The notes under the pieces are model-generated. The model was given only the letters and a program-made list of their open reading frames with translations, did not search any database and had not been told where the DNA came from. From Fibrobacteria bacterium GUT77 (GTDB lineage Bacteria > Fibrobacterota > Chitinivibrionia > Chitinivibrionales > Chitinispirillaceae), in contig LIUJ01000061.1 in NCBI GenBank assembly GCA_001462255.1, positions 1 to 7,716 on the forward strand: DNA of 7,716 bases, in the 5' to 3' direction. This document shows, piece by piece, positions 1 through 6,800 of the stretch; position 1 is the first letter of the stretch, and each line of letters opens with the position of its first letter. The translations under genes and the position numbers were made by a program.

Positions 1-669
1 ACCACCACAACCCACAAAACACTGCGCGGCCCCCGCGGGGGGCTTATACTCTGCGACGACGAGTTCGCCGATAGCGTGGACAAAGGTTGCCCGCTTGTAA
101 TGGGCGGCCCCTTAGGCCACGTCATGGCCGCGAAAGCGGTGGCGCTCACGGAGGCAAACGCCCCGTCCTTTAAAAAGTACGCCGAGTCTATAGTACAAAA
201 CGCCGCCGCGATGAGCGCCGCCTGCGTCGCCGAGGGAATGACCGTCGCCACCGGCGGCACCGAAAACCACCTGTTCCTTATAGACGTAACCCCCTTCGGC
301 CTGACCGGCCGCCAGGCGGAGAGCGCCCTGCGCGATTGCGGAATAACGCTAAACCGCAACTCCCTCCCCTACGACAAAAACGGCCCGTGGTACACAAGCG
401 GCCTAAGAATAGGCACCCCGGCCACTACGACGCTCGGAATGGGCGTGGGCGAGATGAAAGAGATCGCCGCCGTGATAAAACTTGTGCTGTCGAACACGAA
501 GCCGGAAACGGTCGCCGAAGGCGAAAACGCCGGAAAGCCGAGCAAGGCGAAGTACGCAACCGACGACAAGGCGGCCAACGAGGCAAGGGCGCGAGTCAAA
601 ACACTATTAGACAAATTCCCGGTATACCCGAATTTGGACTTGGGGGTTTTGCGAGAGGCGTTTTGCTGA
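1..669 (+). CDS. glyA: Serine hydroxymethyltransferase, C-terminal part (5' end outside window)
   Basis: SHMT is a cytosolic PLP enzyme that interconverts serine and glycine while charging tetrahydrofolate with a one-carbon unit. The frame is open from base 1 and ends at TGA 667-669, giving 222 visible codons. The first codons read TTTTHKTLRGPRGG, the family's PLP-binding signature; the lysine at codon 6 is the Schiff-base lysine. Further on are GCPLVMGGPLGHVMAAKAVA and SGLRIGTPATTTLGMG, whose Arg (codon 136) matches the substrate-carboxylate arginine. The last 60 or so residues form a Lys/Ala-rich extension ending in VKTLLDKFPVYPNLDL, longer than in the E. coli enzyme and typical of the GGPLGHVMAAKA variant rather than the usual Bacteroidota form. 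The GTG at 76 is internal, not a start. A vestigial second copy of the very end of this gene lies at about 1388-1438. No convincing terminator follows. Confidence 0.96.
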   Translation, partial: TTTTHKTLRGPRGGLILCDDEFADSVDKGCPLVMGGPLGHVMAAKAVALTEANAPSFKKYAESIVQNAAAMSAACVAEGMTVATGGTENHLFLIDVTPFGLTGRQAESALRDCGITLNRNSLPYDKNGPWYTSGLRIGTPATTTLGMGVGEMKEIAAVIKLVLSNTKPETVAEGENAGKPSKAKYATDDKAANEARARVKTLLDKFPVYPNLDLGVLREAFC

Positions 670-763
670 AACGGTTTCACCCGAATCCGCCCCGGTTTTA
701 TCTCAGAAAAATTAAAAAAGATTTAATAGCGCAATAATTATTTTCCTTAAAAGGGTTAAACTT

Positions 764-830
764 ATAACTACGTATCTTTGATTAGTTATGCGTGTTTTTG
801 TATATAATTAATCACATTTGATTGGTTATG
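764..830 (+). repeat. Repeated TAGTTAT boxes, likely operator of the XRE regulator
   Basis: TTTGATTAGTTATG (777-790) recurs as TTTGATTGGTTATG (817-830), 13 of 14 bases identical with a 40-bp period. In addition ATAACTA (764-770) and TAGTTAT (783-789) form a 7-bp inverted repeat with a 12-bp gap. The second direct copy ends 21 bases before the SD of the regulator gene. HipB-type XRE proteins commonly autorepress through repeated boxes in their own promoter, so an operator role is a reasonable inference, not a demonstrated one. Confidence 0.45.
773..808 (+). promoter_or_regulatory. Candidate promoter(s) for the XRE regulator gene
   Basis: Two alternative -10-like elements precede the regulator. 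TATCTTTG at 773-780 fits the TAnnTTTG element of Bacteroidota-type promoters, but no good -33 box is seen upstream. TATAAT at 803-808 is a perfect sigma70 -10; its best -35 is TTGATT at 778-783 with a long 19-bp spacer. If the second is used, the repeated boxes at 777-790 and 817-830 cover the -35 region and the transcription start, where an autorepressor would bind. Which one is used cannot be decided from sequence. Confidence 0.4.
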
Positions 831-851
831 AGGGTGAAAAAGTGTAGTTTT

Positions 852-858
852 GGGAGGG
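852..858 (+). promoter_or_regulatory. Strong ribosome binding site that fixes the XRE start
   Basis: GGGAGGG lies 8 bases upstream of the ATG at 867. It selects that codon over the in-frame TTG at 822 and ATG at 828, which have no SD. Confidence 0.75.
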
Positions 859-866
859 TAGTAACA

Positions 867-1196
867 ATGCTAAAATCCGTTAATCCGGTTTACTCAAAAA
901 CCGACAACGAGATTCTCAGAGAGTTCGGCGTAATGTTGAAGCAGAGGCGCATCAACCATAATCTTACGCAACAGGAGTTTGCCGACGCCATCGGCATTTC
1001 GGTGAATCACCTCTCTAAGATTGAGCGTACCGGAAAAACCACATTGGCGACGCTTACGGCGGCATCGCGCAAATTCGGGCTGTTGCAGGAACTGCTCGAC
1101 ATTTACAAACTCCCGGAATTAACGCCCATACAGCGGTATGAGATAGAGCGAAAAACCGCGAAGATAAAGGTAGGGCGCAAGAGGGTTAAGAAATGA
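867..1196 (+). CDS. XRE-family HTH regulator, HipB-like antitoxin
   Basis: A 109-residue DNA-binding protein. Residues about 19-75 form a Cro/C1-type helix-turn-helix domain: REFGVMLKQRRINHNLTQQE, then FADAIGISVNHLSKIERTGK with the recognition helix around SVNHLSKIE. The Leu-rich stretch GLLQELLDIYKL that follows is probably the dimer region, and the tail (ERKTAKIKVGRKRVKK) is strongly basic. This layout is the HipB-like one in the FCB group, where the gene is followed by hipA. Here the stop overlaps the next start as ATGA (1193-1196), which is translational coupling to a HipA-like reading frame that ends after 23 residues. In intact systems HipB neutralises the HipA kinase and represses the operon. 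With the toxin gone this may be an orphan regulator. The start at 867 is chosen from the strong SD; longer in-frame starts begin at 822 and 828. Confidence 0.85.
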   Translation: MLKSVNPVYSKTDNEILREFGVMLKQRRINHNLTQQEFADAIGISVNHLSKIERTGKTTLATLTAASRKFGLLQELLDIYKLPELTPIQRYEIERKTAKIKVGRKRVKK

Positions 1197-1264
1197 ACGG
1201 CGTGAGAGTGAAGTACGACGGAAGCATTGTAGGGGTTTGTGATTTCAGTATAGTATACAAATAA
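1193..1264 (+). pseudogene. HipA-like N-terminal stub (truncated toxin remnant)
   Basis: The frame starts in ATGA overlap with the regulator and reads MNGVRVKYDGSIVGVCDFS..., stopping at TAA 1262-1264 after 23 codons. VKYDGSIVGVCDFS resembles the first beta strands of HipA-family kinases (pattern V.Y.G..VG.L..). No kinase motif or further HipA-like stretch is visible in any frame downstream before 1455. The position directly after a HipB-like gene is the main support. It could instead be a random short frame or an unrelated small peptide, because the match is short. Confidence 0.5.
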
Positions 1265-1387
1265 TTGTAGACAGCGGCTCACCCCAAACCGGCTACCGCG
1301 CTATTTATAGTAATATAATATAAGTCGGTCTCCGTGTCAATAACTTTTTTATATAAATTACAACGAGCTTTACCCTAACGTGGTTCG

Positions 1388-1438
1388 AGGACGAAAAGGG
1401 TCAAGACGTTCTTAGACCGGTTCCCGGCGTATCCACGA
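1388..1438 (+). pseudogene. Vestigial second copy of the glyA 3' end
   Basis: One frame reads RTKRVKTFLDRFPAYPRP, matching ARVKTLLDKFPVYP at the end of the intact glyA. In the aligned core, 1400-1435 against 595-630, 9 of 12 residues agree (VKT.LD.FP.YP) and 25 of 36 bases agree by hand count. About half of the base differences are third-position changes, including synonymous ones, so the copy diverged while coding. It has no start and an in-frame stop (TAA) a few codons upstream, and its own stop is lost: the frame runs on into the antisense of the DUF1287 gene. Upstream of 1388 no glyA similarity is seen. Confidence 0.55.
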
Positions 1439-1454
1439 CCGGCAAATATCAAGT

Positions 1455-2072
1455 TCATTTTTTATACTGATAGTGCCCGATTACCTCGTAACTGAACAAA
1501 CAGTCCGCGAGCACTTGCCCCCCGCCGATATTGTGAACCATCAAGTATCTCTTTCCGTCGTCCGATATTTCTTTCGTCACCAATCCGATATGCGTCAATT
1601 TGCCGCCCAACATCCAACACACTATGTCCCCCGGCAGGTAGTCTTTCGGGTTATCGGTTATCGCTTTTACCGTCCCGCGCCTTGCAAAAAACGTCATTAA
1701 ATTCGGTACTCTTCTGTGGTCGATGTTTTTGTCCGGTTGGGTCATCCCCCATTTCTTCGGGTACTTGCCGAAATTGGCTCTCATATCCTCGTGGACCTCT
1801 TTTTGCAAGTCGATACCGAGCTTTCTGTATGCCCTGATAACCACGTCGGTGCACACCCCTTTGTTCGGCGCTACGTCGCCGTTGGGGTAGGGTATTTTGG
1901 TATACGTTGGGTCGTAATAAACTTCCTGTTCGGTCAAAGTTAGGGCGGAGTCGGCGAGCCGGTCATAAAAGGATGTTTGTCCTATGGCCGTACCGGAAAT
2001 CAACAAAAGCACAAATAATATGTTTCTCGGTGTCGTTGTCCGTGCGTATGAATTAATCGTTATATTTGTCAT
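1455..2072 (-). CDS. Exported DUF1287 protein (NlpC/P60-like cysteine hydrolase fold)
   Basis: A 205-residue protein. Residues 18-29 form a hydrophobic core after an Arg-containing n-region (PRNILFVLLLISGTAIG), so it is probably a signal peptide cut near residue 31, placing the protein in the periplasm. The mature part carries the DUF1287 landmarks: YDPTYTKIPYPNGDV (53-67), GVCTDVVIRAYRKLGIDLQK (72-91) with Cys74 as the candidate nucleophile, NIDHRRVPNLMTFF (116-129), PGDIVCW (147-153), LTHIGLV (159-165) with His161, and MVHNIGGG (178-185). DUF1287 is grouped with papain/NlpC-like folds, which suggests an amide- or peptide-cleaving role on the wall; the substrate is not known to me. The gene follows dciA by 54 bases on the same strand, with only a weak SD (GAAAGAAG) and no clear own promoter, so co-transcription with recF-dciA is likely. 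Length is normal for the family. Confidence 0.85.
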   Translation of the reverse strand: MTNITINSYARTTTPRNILFVLLLISGTAIGQTSFYDRLADSALTLTEQEVYYDPTYTKIPYPNGDVAPNKGVCTDVVIRAYRKLGIDLQKEVHEDMRANFGKYPKKWGMTQPDKNIDHRRVPNLMTFFARRGTVKAITDNPKDYLPGDIVCWMLGGKLTHIGLVTKEISDDGKRYLMVHNIGGGQVLADCLFSYEVIGHYQYKK

Positions 2073-2126
2073 AATGTGTAAAATTCTTCTTTCCCGATAA
2101 AATCCAAAACGAAGGTTTATGGGTTA

Positions 2127-2459
2127 TCAATAAAATACAATGTCCCGAATAGTCTCGCATCCGGTAACCAACCGAATCCTCGCCTTGATCGGTTCCTTTT
2201 GATACGCGGCTTCCTGCCTCCACGACGCCGATTCTATTCTTACGTATAATATCCCGTTTTCCACACGCGAACACTCCGACACCGTCTTTATGGGTTCGAT
2301 CACTATCTCATGCCACCTTTCGACCACCTCCCACTCCTTGCATACGACACGAAAATCCGGCAACCACCGCTCCAATAGCGTGTCGATGAGGCTACCGATC
2401 GCTAACGGCTGACCGCCTTTGCCTAAGCCGTCGTCACTCTTCCGGAATTTACTACGCAC
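2127..2459 (-). CDS. dciA: DUF721 / DciA-like helicase-loading protein
   Basis: A 110-residue protein with the DUF721 pattern: LIDTLLERWLPDF (24-36), a conserved Trp region VVERWHEIV (45-53), and VENGILYVRIESASWRQEA (66-84), followed by a C-terminal beta strand ending in IRDIVFY. DciA is the ancestral bacterial loader or activator of the replicative helicase DnaB, and many bacteria keep it next to recF in the origin-proximal cluster. The start is taken as GTG at 2459 because GGGAGGG lies 7 bases upstream and family similarity begins just after it. The open frame continues further upstream but only as a shadow of recF. The gene overlaps the recF end by 37 nt (2423-2459) in another frame, implying coupled translation. 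Confidence 0.85.
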   Translation of the reverse strand: MRSKFRKSDDGLGKGGQPLAIGSLIDTLLERWLPDFRVVCKEWEVVERWHEIVIEPIKTVSECSRVENGILYVRIESASWRQEAAYQKEPIKARIRLVTGCETIRDIVFY

Positions 2460-3538
2460 CGCAGTACCCTCCCGCCCAGCGTCGCTTGGCAACGGGGCGT
2501 TGCTATAAAGACTTGGCCTCTGCCTTCCAGCAGAGGGTATACCCGCGATGTCCGCTCCGGATCGAGCTCCGAAACGGCGTCGTCGACCAAAAAGACCATG
2601 CCGCCGCCGCGCTTTTGTTCTATGAACCGCGCCGAGGCAAGCTTTAGGGACAACGCGAAACTGCGACACTGCCCCTGCGACGCGTGCCCCTTCGCCGCCC
2701 GCCCGCCCATCGTGAACCGCAAATCGTCGCGGTGCGGACCCAGCGCCGTATACATTAGTTCGGCATCCCTTTCCCGACGTTGCGCCAATGATATTAAATA
2801 TGCTTTTTGCCAATCCCCCGTGTCAAAATTATCGTTTTTGATTTTGGGGGCGTACTCTACGACGGCGGCCTCGGCGCCGCCGCTGATTTCGGCGTAAAAC
2901 CCTTCCGTCAGCGCCGAGAGCTCCCGAACCGCCTCCACGCGGGCAAAGACAAGCTTCGCGGCAGTCTCCGCCATCGCTTGTTCGTAGACTTCAAACTGCA
3001 TGGCGTCGTTTGTTTTGCCTAGAAGCGCGTTACGGCAGGCCATCGCGCGGCGGTAAGACATTAGAGCCGAAAGGTAGGCGCGGTCGGTTTGGCTGATAAG
3101 CATATCCAAAAATTTGCGCCGCGCCTCCGGTGCGCCGTAAACGAGCTCCAAATCGTCCGCACCAAAGGAGACCGCCGGACGCTCCCCGAACCACTCCGCG
3201 TAGGAACCGACGTTATCCCCGTTGATCTTCATCACCGTCTTCTTATCGCGGGAGAATCCCAACGCCGCGCTTTGGACGGTAACTCCGCCGTCGTCGCCGC
3301 CGCAATCGTCGAAACAAAACTCCCCGGAGACGAACGCCGCCTCACGCCCGTAAGCGATCATGTCCGCTCGCGCCGCACCGCGTTGCGAACGACCGGTGCA
3401 CAGCAAGTGGATACCCTCAAGGATATTGCTCTTCCCGGCGCCGTTCGACCCCTCAAAAAGCGCCCCCTCCTTGGGAAACGCAATCGAAAGGCTTTCGTGG
3501 TTGCGGAAGTTTTGTAGGATTAGGGTTTGTAGATGCAT
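2423..3538 (-). CDS. recF: DNA replication and repair protein RecF
   Basis: RecF is an SMC-like ATPase that, with RecO and RecR, loads RecA at single-strand gaps. The 371-residue protein has all the family marks: N-terminal LQTLILQNFRNHESL (3-17), Walker A GSNGAGKS (30-37), GPHRDD (267-272), ABC signature SQGQ (287-290) followed by CRSFALSLKLA, Walker B MVFLVDD (314-320) and D-loop SELD (323-326). Length is normal. ATG at 3538 is chosen because MHLQTLILQNF lines up with typical RecF starts; the frame extends 14 codons further but that stretch overlaps the candidate promoter. It is followed by dciA with a 37-nt overlap. dnaA, dnaN and gyrB, which often flank recF, are not in the window. Confidence 0.95.
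   Translation of the reverse strand: MHLQTLILQNFRNHESLSIAFPKEGALFEGSNGAGKSNILEGIHLLCTGRSQRGAARADMIAYGREAAFVSGEFCFDDCGGDDGGVTVQSAALGFSRDKKTVMKINGDNVGSYAEWFGERPAVSFGADDLELVYGAPEARRKFLDMLISQTDRAYLSALMSYRRAMACRNALLGKTNDAMQFEVYEQAMAETAAKLVFARVEAVRELSALTEGFYAEISGGAEAAVVEYAPKIKNDNFDTGDWQKAYLISLAQRRERDAELMYTALGPHRDDLRFTMGGRAAKGHASQGQCRSFALSLKLASARFIEQKRGGGMVFLVDDAVSELDPERTSRVYPLLEGRGQVFIATPRCQATLGGRVLRCVVNSGRVTTA
2467..2473 (-). promoter_or_regulatory. Ribosome binding site for dciA inside recF
   Basis: Minus-strand GGGAGGG, 7 bases before the GTG start at 2459, lies within the recF codons for GGRV. It decides the start of dciA. Confidence 0.7.
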
Positions 3539-3555
3539 ATTCGGCTCAATACGAT

Positions 3556-3585
3556 AATATAATACATCGCGCCGAAGCAAATCAA
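3556..3585 (-). promoter_or_regulatory. Candidate recF operon promoter
   Basis: On the minus strand, TTGATT (3580-3585) and TATATT (3556-3561) are separated by 18 bases, putting the transcript start about 10 bases before the recF ATG. The short leader contains only a weak GAG as SD. The region is AT-rich, so chance matches are possible. Confidence 0.4.
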
Positions 3586-3712
3586 CCTATTAACCTTTTT
3601 CAATTTTTTTAACCTACATGTCAATTATCAAAACAACAATTCCGCCAAACGACACCCTCATTCTTGTTGTCAAAACGACGAAAAAGATATTTACAAAAAG
3701 CGAAAAAAATTG

Positions 3713-3744
3713 TTGACACGCGGTATTTTTTTTGTTATCTTTAC
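3713..3744 (+). promoter_or_regulatory. Promoter of the DUF4280 effector gene
   Basis: TTGACA (3713-3718) is a perfect sigma70 -35. After a 17-bp spacer comes TATCTT (3736-3741), extended as TATCTTTAC, which also resembles the Bacteroidota TAnnTTTG element with TTG 20 bases upstream. Predicted start of transcription is near 3749. It lies in the 273-bp gap between the divergent recF and effector start codons (3539-3811) and therefore excludes effector starts upstream of about 3750. Confidence 0.65.
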
Positions 3745-3811
3745 GGTAATTACATCGGTATTCGCTATGGGTTCCGATTTATCCGTCACCACAAAAGAAA
3801 CAAGCCGCATA

Positions 3812-6800
3812 ATGCCAACCTACGTCAGACAAAGCGCGAAGCTTACGTGCTCGATGGGTTCCGCCCAATCGGCCATGCAGTTGTCGCATCCCGTCAACCC
3901 CGTGCTGATATGCGGGGCGCCTATGGCGGGCATGGCGGATAACCGAACGTTTATGAACATCGCGCCCTTCGGCCTCTGCAAGTCGCTTATAAACCCGACG
4001 GTAATAGCGGCGACGGCGGCGGCCGGCGGCAAATTGCAAGAGATGCCCTGCGTACCCAATATGCTTATATCGTGGTTGAATCCCAAGCGGGACGTTTTTG
4101 TAAAGGGACGTCCCGCCCTAACGGACGGCAGCAGGTGCGTGTGTATGTGGGCGGGCATTATCGAGGTGAAGTCCGCCGGACAAAACAGCGTAATAAGCGT
4201 AGCGTCGCCGCCGCCGGCCGCAGTCGCGGAACGGCAGACCCAAGCGGCCGTAGCGGAGGCAAAGGAGAAAGCGGAGGAGGCGGCAAAGAACGAAAGCGCC
4301 GCGAAAGGGTTGAAAAACATTATCGCCGCCGCCGTAAAAAAGGTCATGGAAAAGGTCGTAGACGCCATAAAGGAACGCGTAAAATCCGCGTTATACACAA
4401 TATCAACCGCCGTGGGCACGCCGATTGTGGCTGCTTTAAGTACGTGGATCAGGGGAGTTGCGGGGAAAGCCGACGAGGTGAAGGCGGACGTAAATGTAGC
4501 GAAGAACGAGGCGGCGGAGAATGCGACAACGGCTGAAAAGTGTTTTTGCAATAGGGATATCGGGGTTGACGAATTTGAGGAGATCGTTAAAGGTTTAAGA
4601 TCGGCCGACGGGAGGAAAGACCTCTCATTATTTACGGTGAAGTGTAATATTCCGTTAGAAGATAGGACAATAAAACGGCTAACGGAAGAGTTCAATAAGG
4701 CGTGCGTAGAGTACGGCATTAATCATTGTATTCAAAAAATCCATTTTCTCTCTCAAATATATTTGGAGTCCGATCATTTCAATACAACGTTGGAATATGC
4801 GACCGGAACCAAATATAATCCCGAACGGCATGCCGATGCGAAAAAAATGGGAAATACTAAAGACGGAGACGGCCCCAAATACAAAGGTCGGGGGTTAATG
4901 CAGCTTACGTGGCGAAATCATCAGTTGGCATATCTGAAACACGCAAGAGACAAATTTGAAACATTAAGGGGGTTGACGGACGCCGATATTGAAAATCGCG
5001 ATAATTGTTTTGAAAAACTGATATCCGACACGTTATTCGGTAGCGTGGATTCGGCCGGGTGGTATTGGGGCGTTTGGAAGCAGATACCGTTTAAGATCGA
5101 CGATATATACAATAAAACCTTAAATTATGCGGCGTTATTTGCGGATAAATATCAAGAACACATCTCTAAAACAATCAATGGCGGTGAAAGCGCTATAACA
5201 CAAAGGAAGATATACTATGAGGAATTAAAGAAAATCATGAACATATACCAATGTCCTAATATATTAATGGCCGACATCGGTACGGTTCCGCCAAAAAAAG
5301 AAAAAGTTGACAAGGAAAAACAACAAAATAGCGCTACGGCTAAAGATAACCAAAGCTCGAATTTGGCGAAAGCCGACGGCGGGCAAACCTCACAAAAGAC
5401 CGGCGGAGCGGACAAGATTACGCAAAATTCCATTCCTACCTCCAATACGGCGATTACGGCGAGGCTAACCCGTTTTCATTTTGGGCGTATGGTAACATTG
5501 GGAAGGTTTGAGATGTTTCACAAAGATAAGAAAGATTCGATTTTTGACGGTTATGTTTGCGAAGACGTTGTTCGCGGAAAGGGGAAAAGTAGTCTTGACG
5601 CGGTAAAGAAATGGAAAATAGCGGCTGAATCCGCCATACCGTACGGCACATATATTTGTGCGCTCACACCCAGTACGAAATACGGCATAAAATGGGAAGT
5701 AACTAAAGTGCCGGGATACACCGGAGTAAGGATACATACGGGAAATTATGCAAAAGATACCGAAGGTTGTTTGTTGCTCGGCATATCCATTGACGAAAAA
5801 TACTCGCAAGTAAACGAGTCTGGAAAAAAAGTAAAAGCATTCGAGAAACTTATGAGTGAATACGGCAATCAAGATTTTACGTTGGAAATAACCGACGACA
5901 GAAAATCAGGTGTAACTAATGACGAATTTACGGCGGAACTTAGCAACGCTCCGAGTGTTAGCTCAACGGTTTCTAGGAAATGTTTCTGTAACGGTGAATT
6001 CACAACTGACGATTTGAAAAGGATTATTAAGGCGTTACGAAAAGCCGAACCTAACGTATCCGGCGGTTTGTTTTGCGCGGATGATTGCGATATTCCCCGT
6101 GACGAGAAAACAATAGAACGCCTGACCGCCGAAATCAACGCTACTTGCAAAAAGCGGGGCATTGACACGTGCATTCAAAAAATTCATTTTCTTTCTCAAA
6201 TATATCACGAGTCGGACAGGTTTAGGACATCGTTGGGAAATGAAGGACTTGACAACGATCCAAAGTATAAAGACAGAGGATTGATACGACTTATAGGGAG
6301 AGAAACCCAACTCACTTATTTGAAAAGCGTAAAAAACCAAAATGAAGTATTAAAAAATATAATATCCGCCATTAAAGATAAAATGACAACGGGTTCTATA
6401 TGGGCTACCAATAACGACATTCTTAAAGACCTTGTTGGCAAAAACAAAAAGGATCTCACCGACGCCGTAGTTAATCCAAAGGTCGACGCTATTATTGATA
6501 GACAGAGCAATAATTACGAAACGATTATCTCCGACTCTCTCGCAACCTGCGTAGATTCGGCCGGTTGGTACTGGAACGAATGGAAGCGAATACCGTTTGA
6601 TATCAAAGACATAAAGGGCAAAACGTTAAACGAGGCCGCATTATTCGCGGATAAATATCAAGAAATAATCACAAGAACAATCAATGACACCGACGAAGCG
6701 AAGATAAAAACAAAGATTTATTATGACACGTTAAAAAACGTTCTAAACGTCTATCAATGCCCGAACGTATCAAAAGCCGACTGCGCCGTAGCCACACAAC

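Noticed and set aside
667..679. TGAAACGGTTTCA palindrome at the glyA stop as a terminator
   Set aside because: The stem is only 5 bp with a 3-base loop and no T-run follows directly, so it does not meet the pattern of an intrinsic terminator.
336..737. Arg-rich 133-codon frame overlapping glyA
   Set aside because: It is a shadow of glyA in another frame, with the basic low-complexity composition typical of such shadows.
1265..1454. Terminator between the hipB side and the convergent DUF1287 gene
   Set aside because: Only short imperfect stems near AT tracts are seen. Nothing stands out as a GC-rich hairpin followed by a T-run on either strand.
2460..2813. Upstream extension of the dciA frame to 228 residues
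   Set aside because: The added part is Arg/Gly/Ala-rich shadow sequence of recF in another frame, with no DUF721 similarity. The GTG at 2459 has a strong SD.
3633..3670. ACAACAA...TTGTTGT inverted repeat between recF and the effector
   Set aside because: Seven-base arms of simple AT-rich sequence 24 bases apart are expected by chance here, and no third copy supports an operator.
3710..3811. N-terminal extension of the effector from TTG 3710, reading like a signal peptide (FFVIFTVITSVFA)
   Set aside because: The TTG coincides with the TTGACA -35 box, no SD precedes it, and the T-rich promoter naturally encodes Phe/Ile/Val. DUF4280 proteins normally start just before the KLTCSMG block and are not Sec-exported.
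4072..4536. Arg/Gly-rich 154-codon plus-strand frame inside the effector
   Set aside because: It is a +1/+2 shadow of the Ala/Lys-rich linker; its low complexity comes from GC-rich codons of the real frame.
3820..4719. 299-codon open frame on the minus strand opposite the effector head
   Set aside because: It is antisense to a GC-rich coding region, Ser/Ala/Phe-rich with no recognisable domain or SD. A typical mirror frame.
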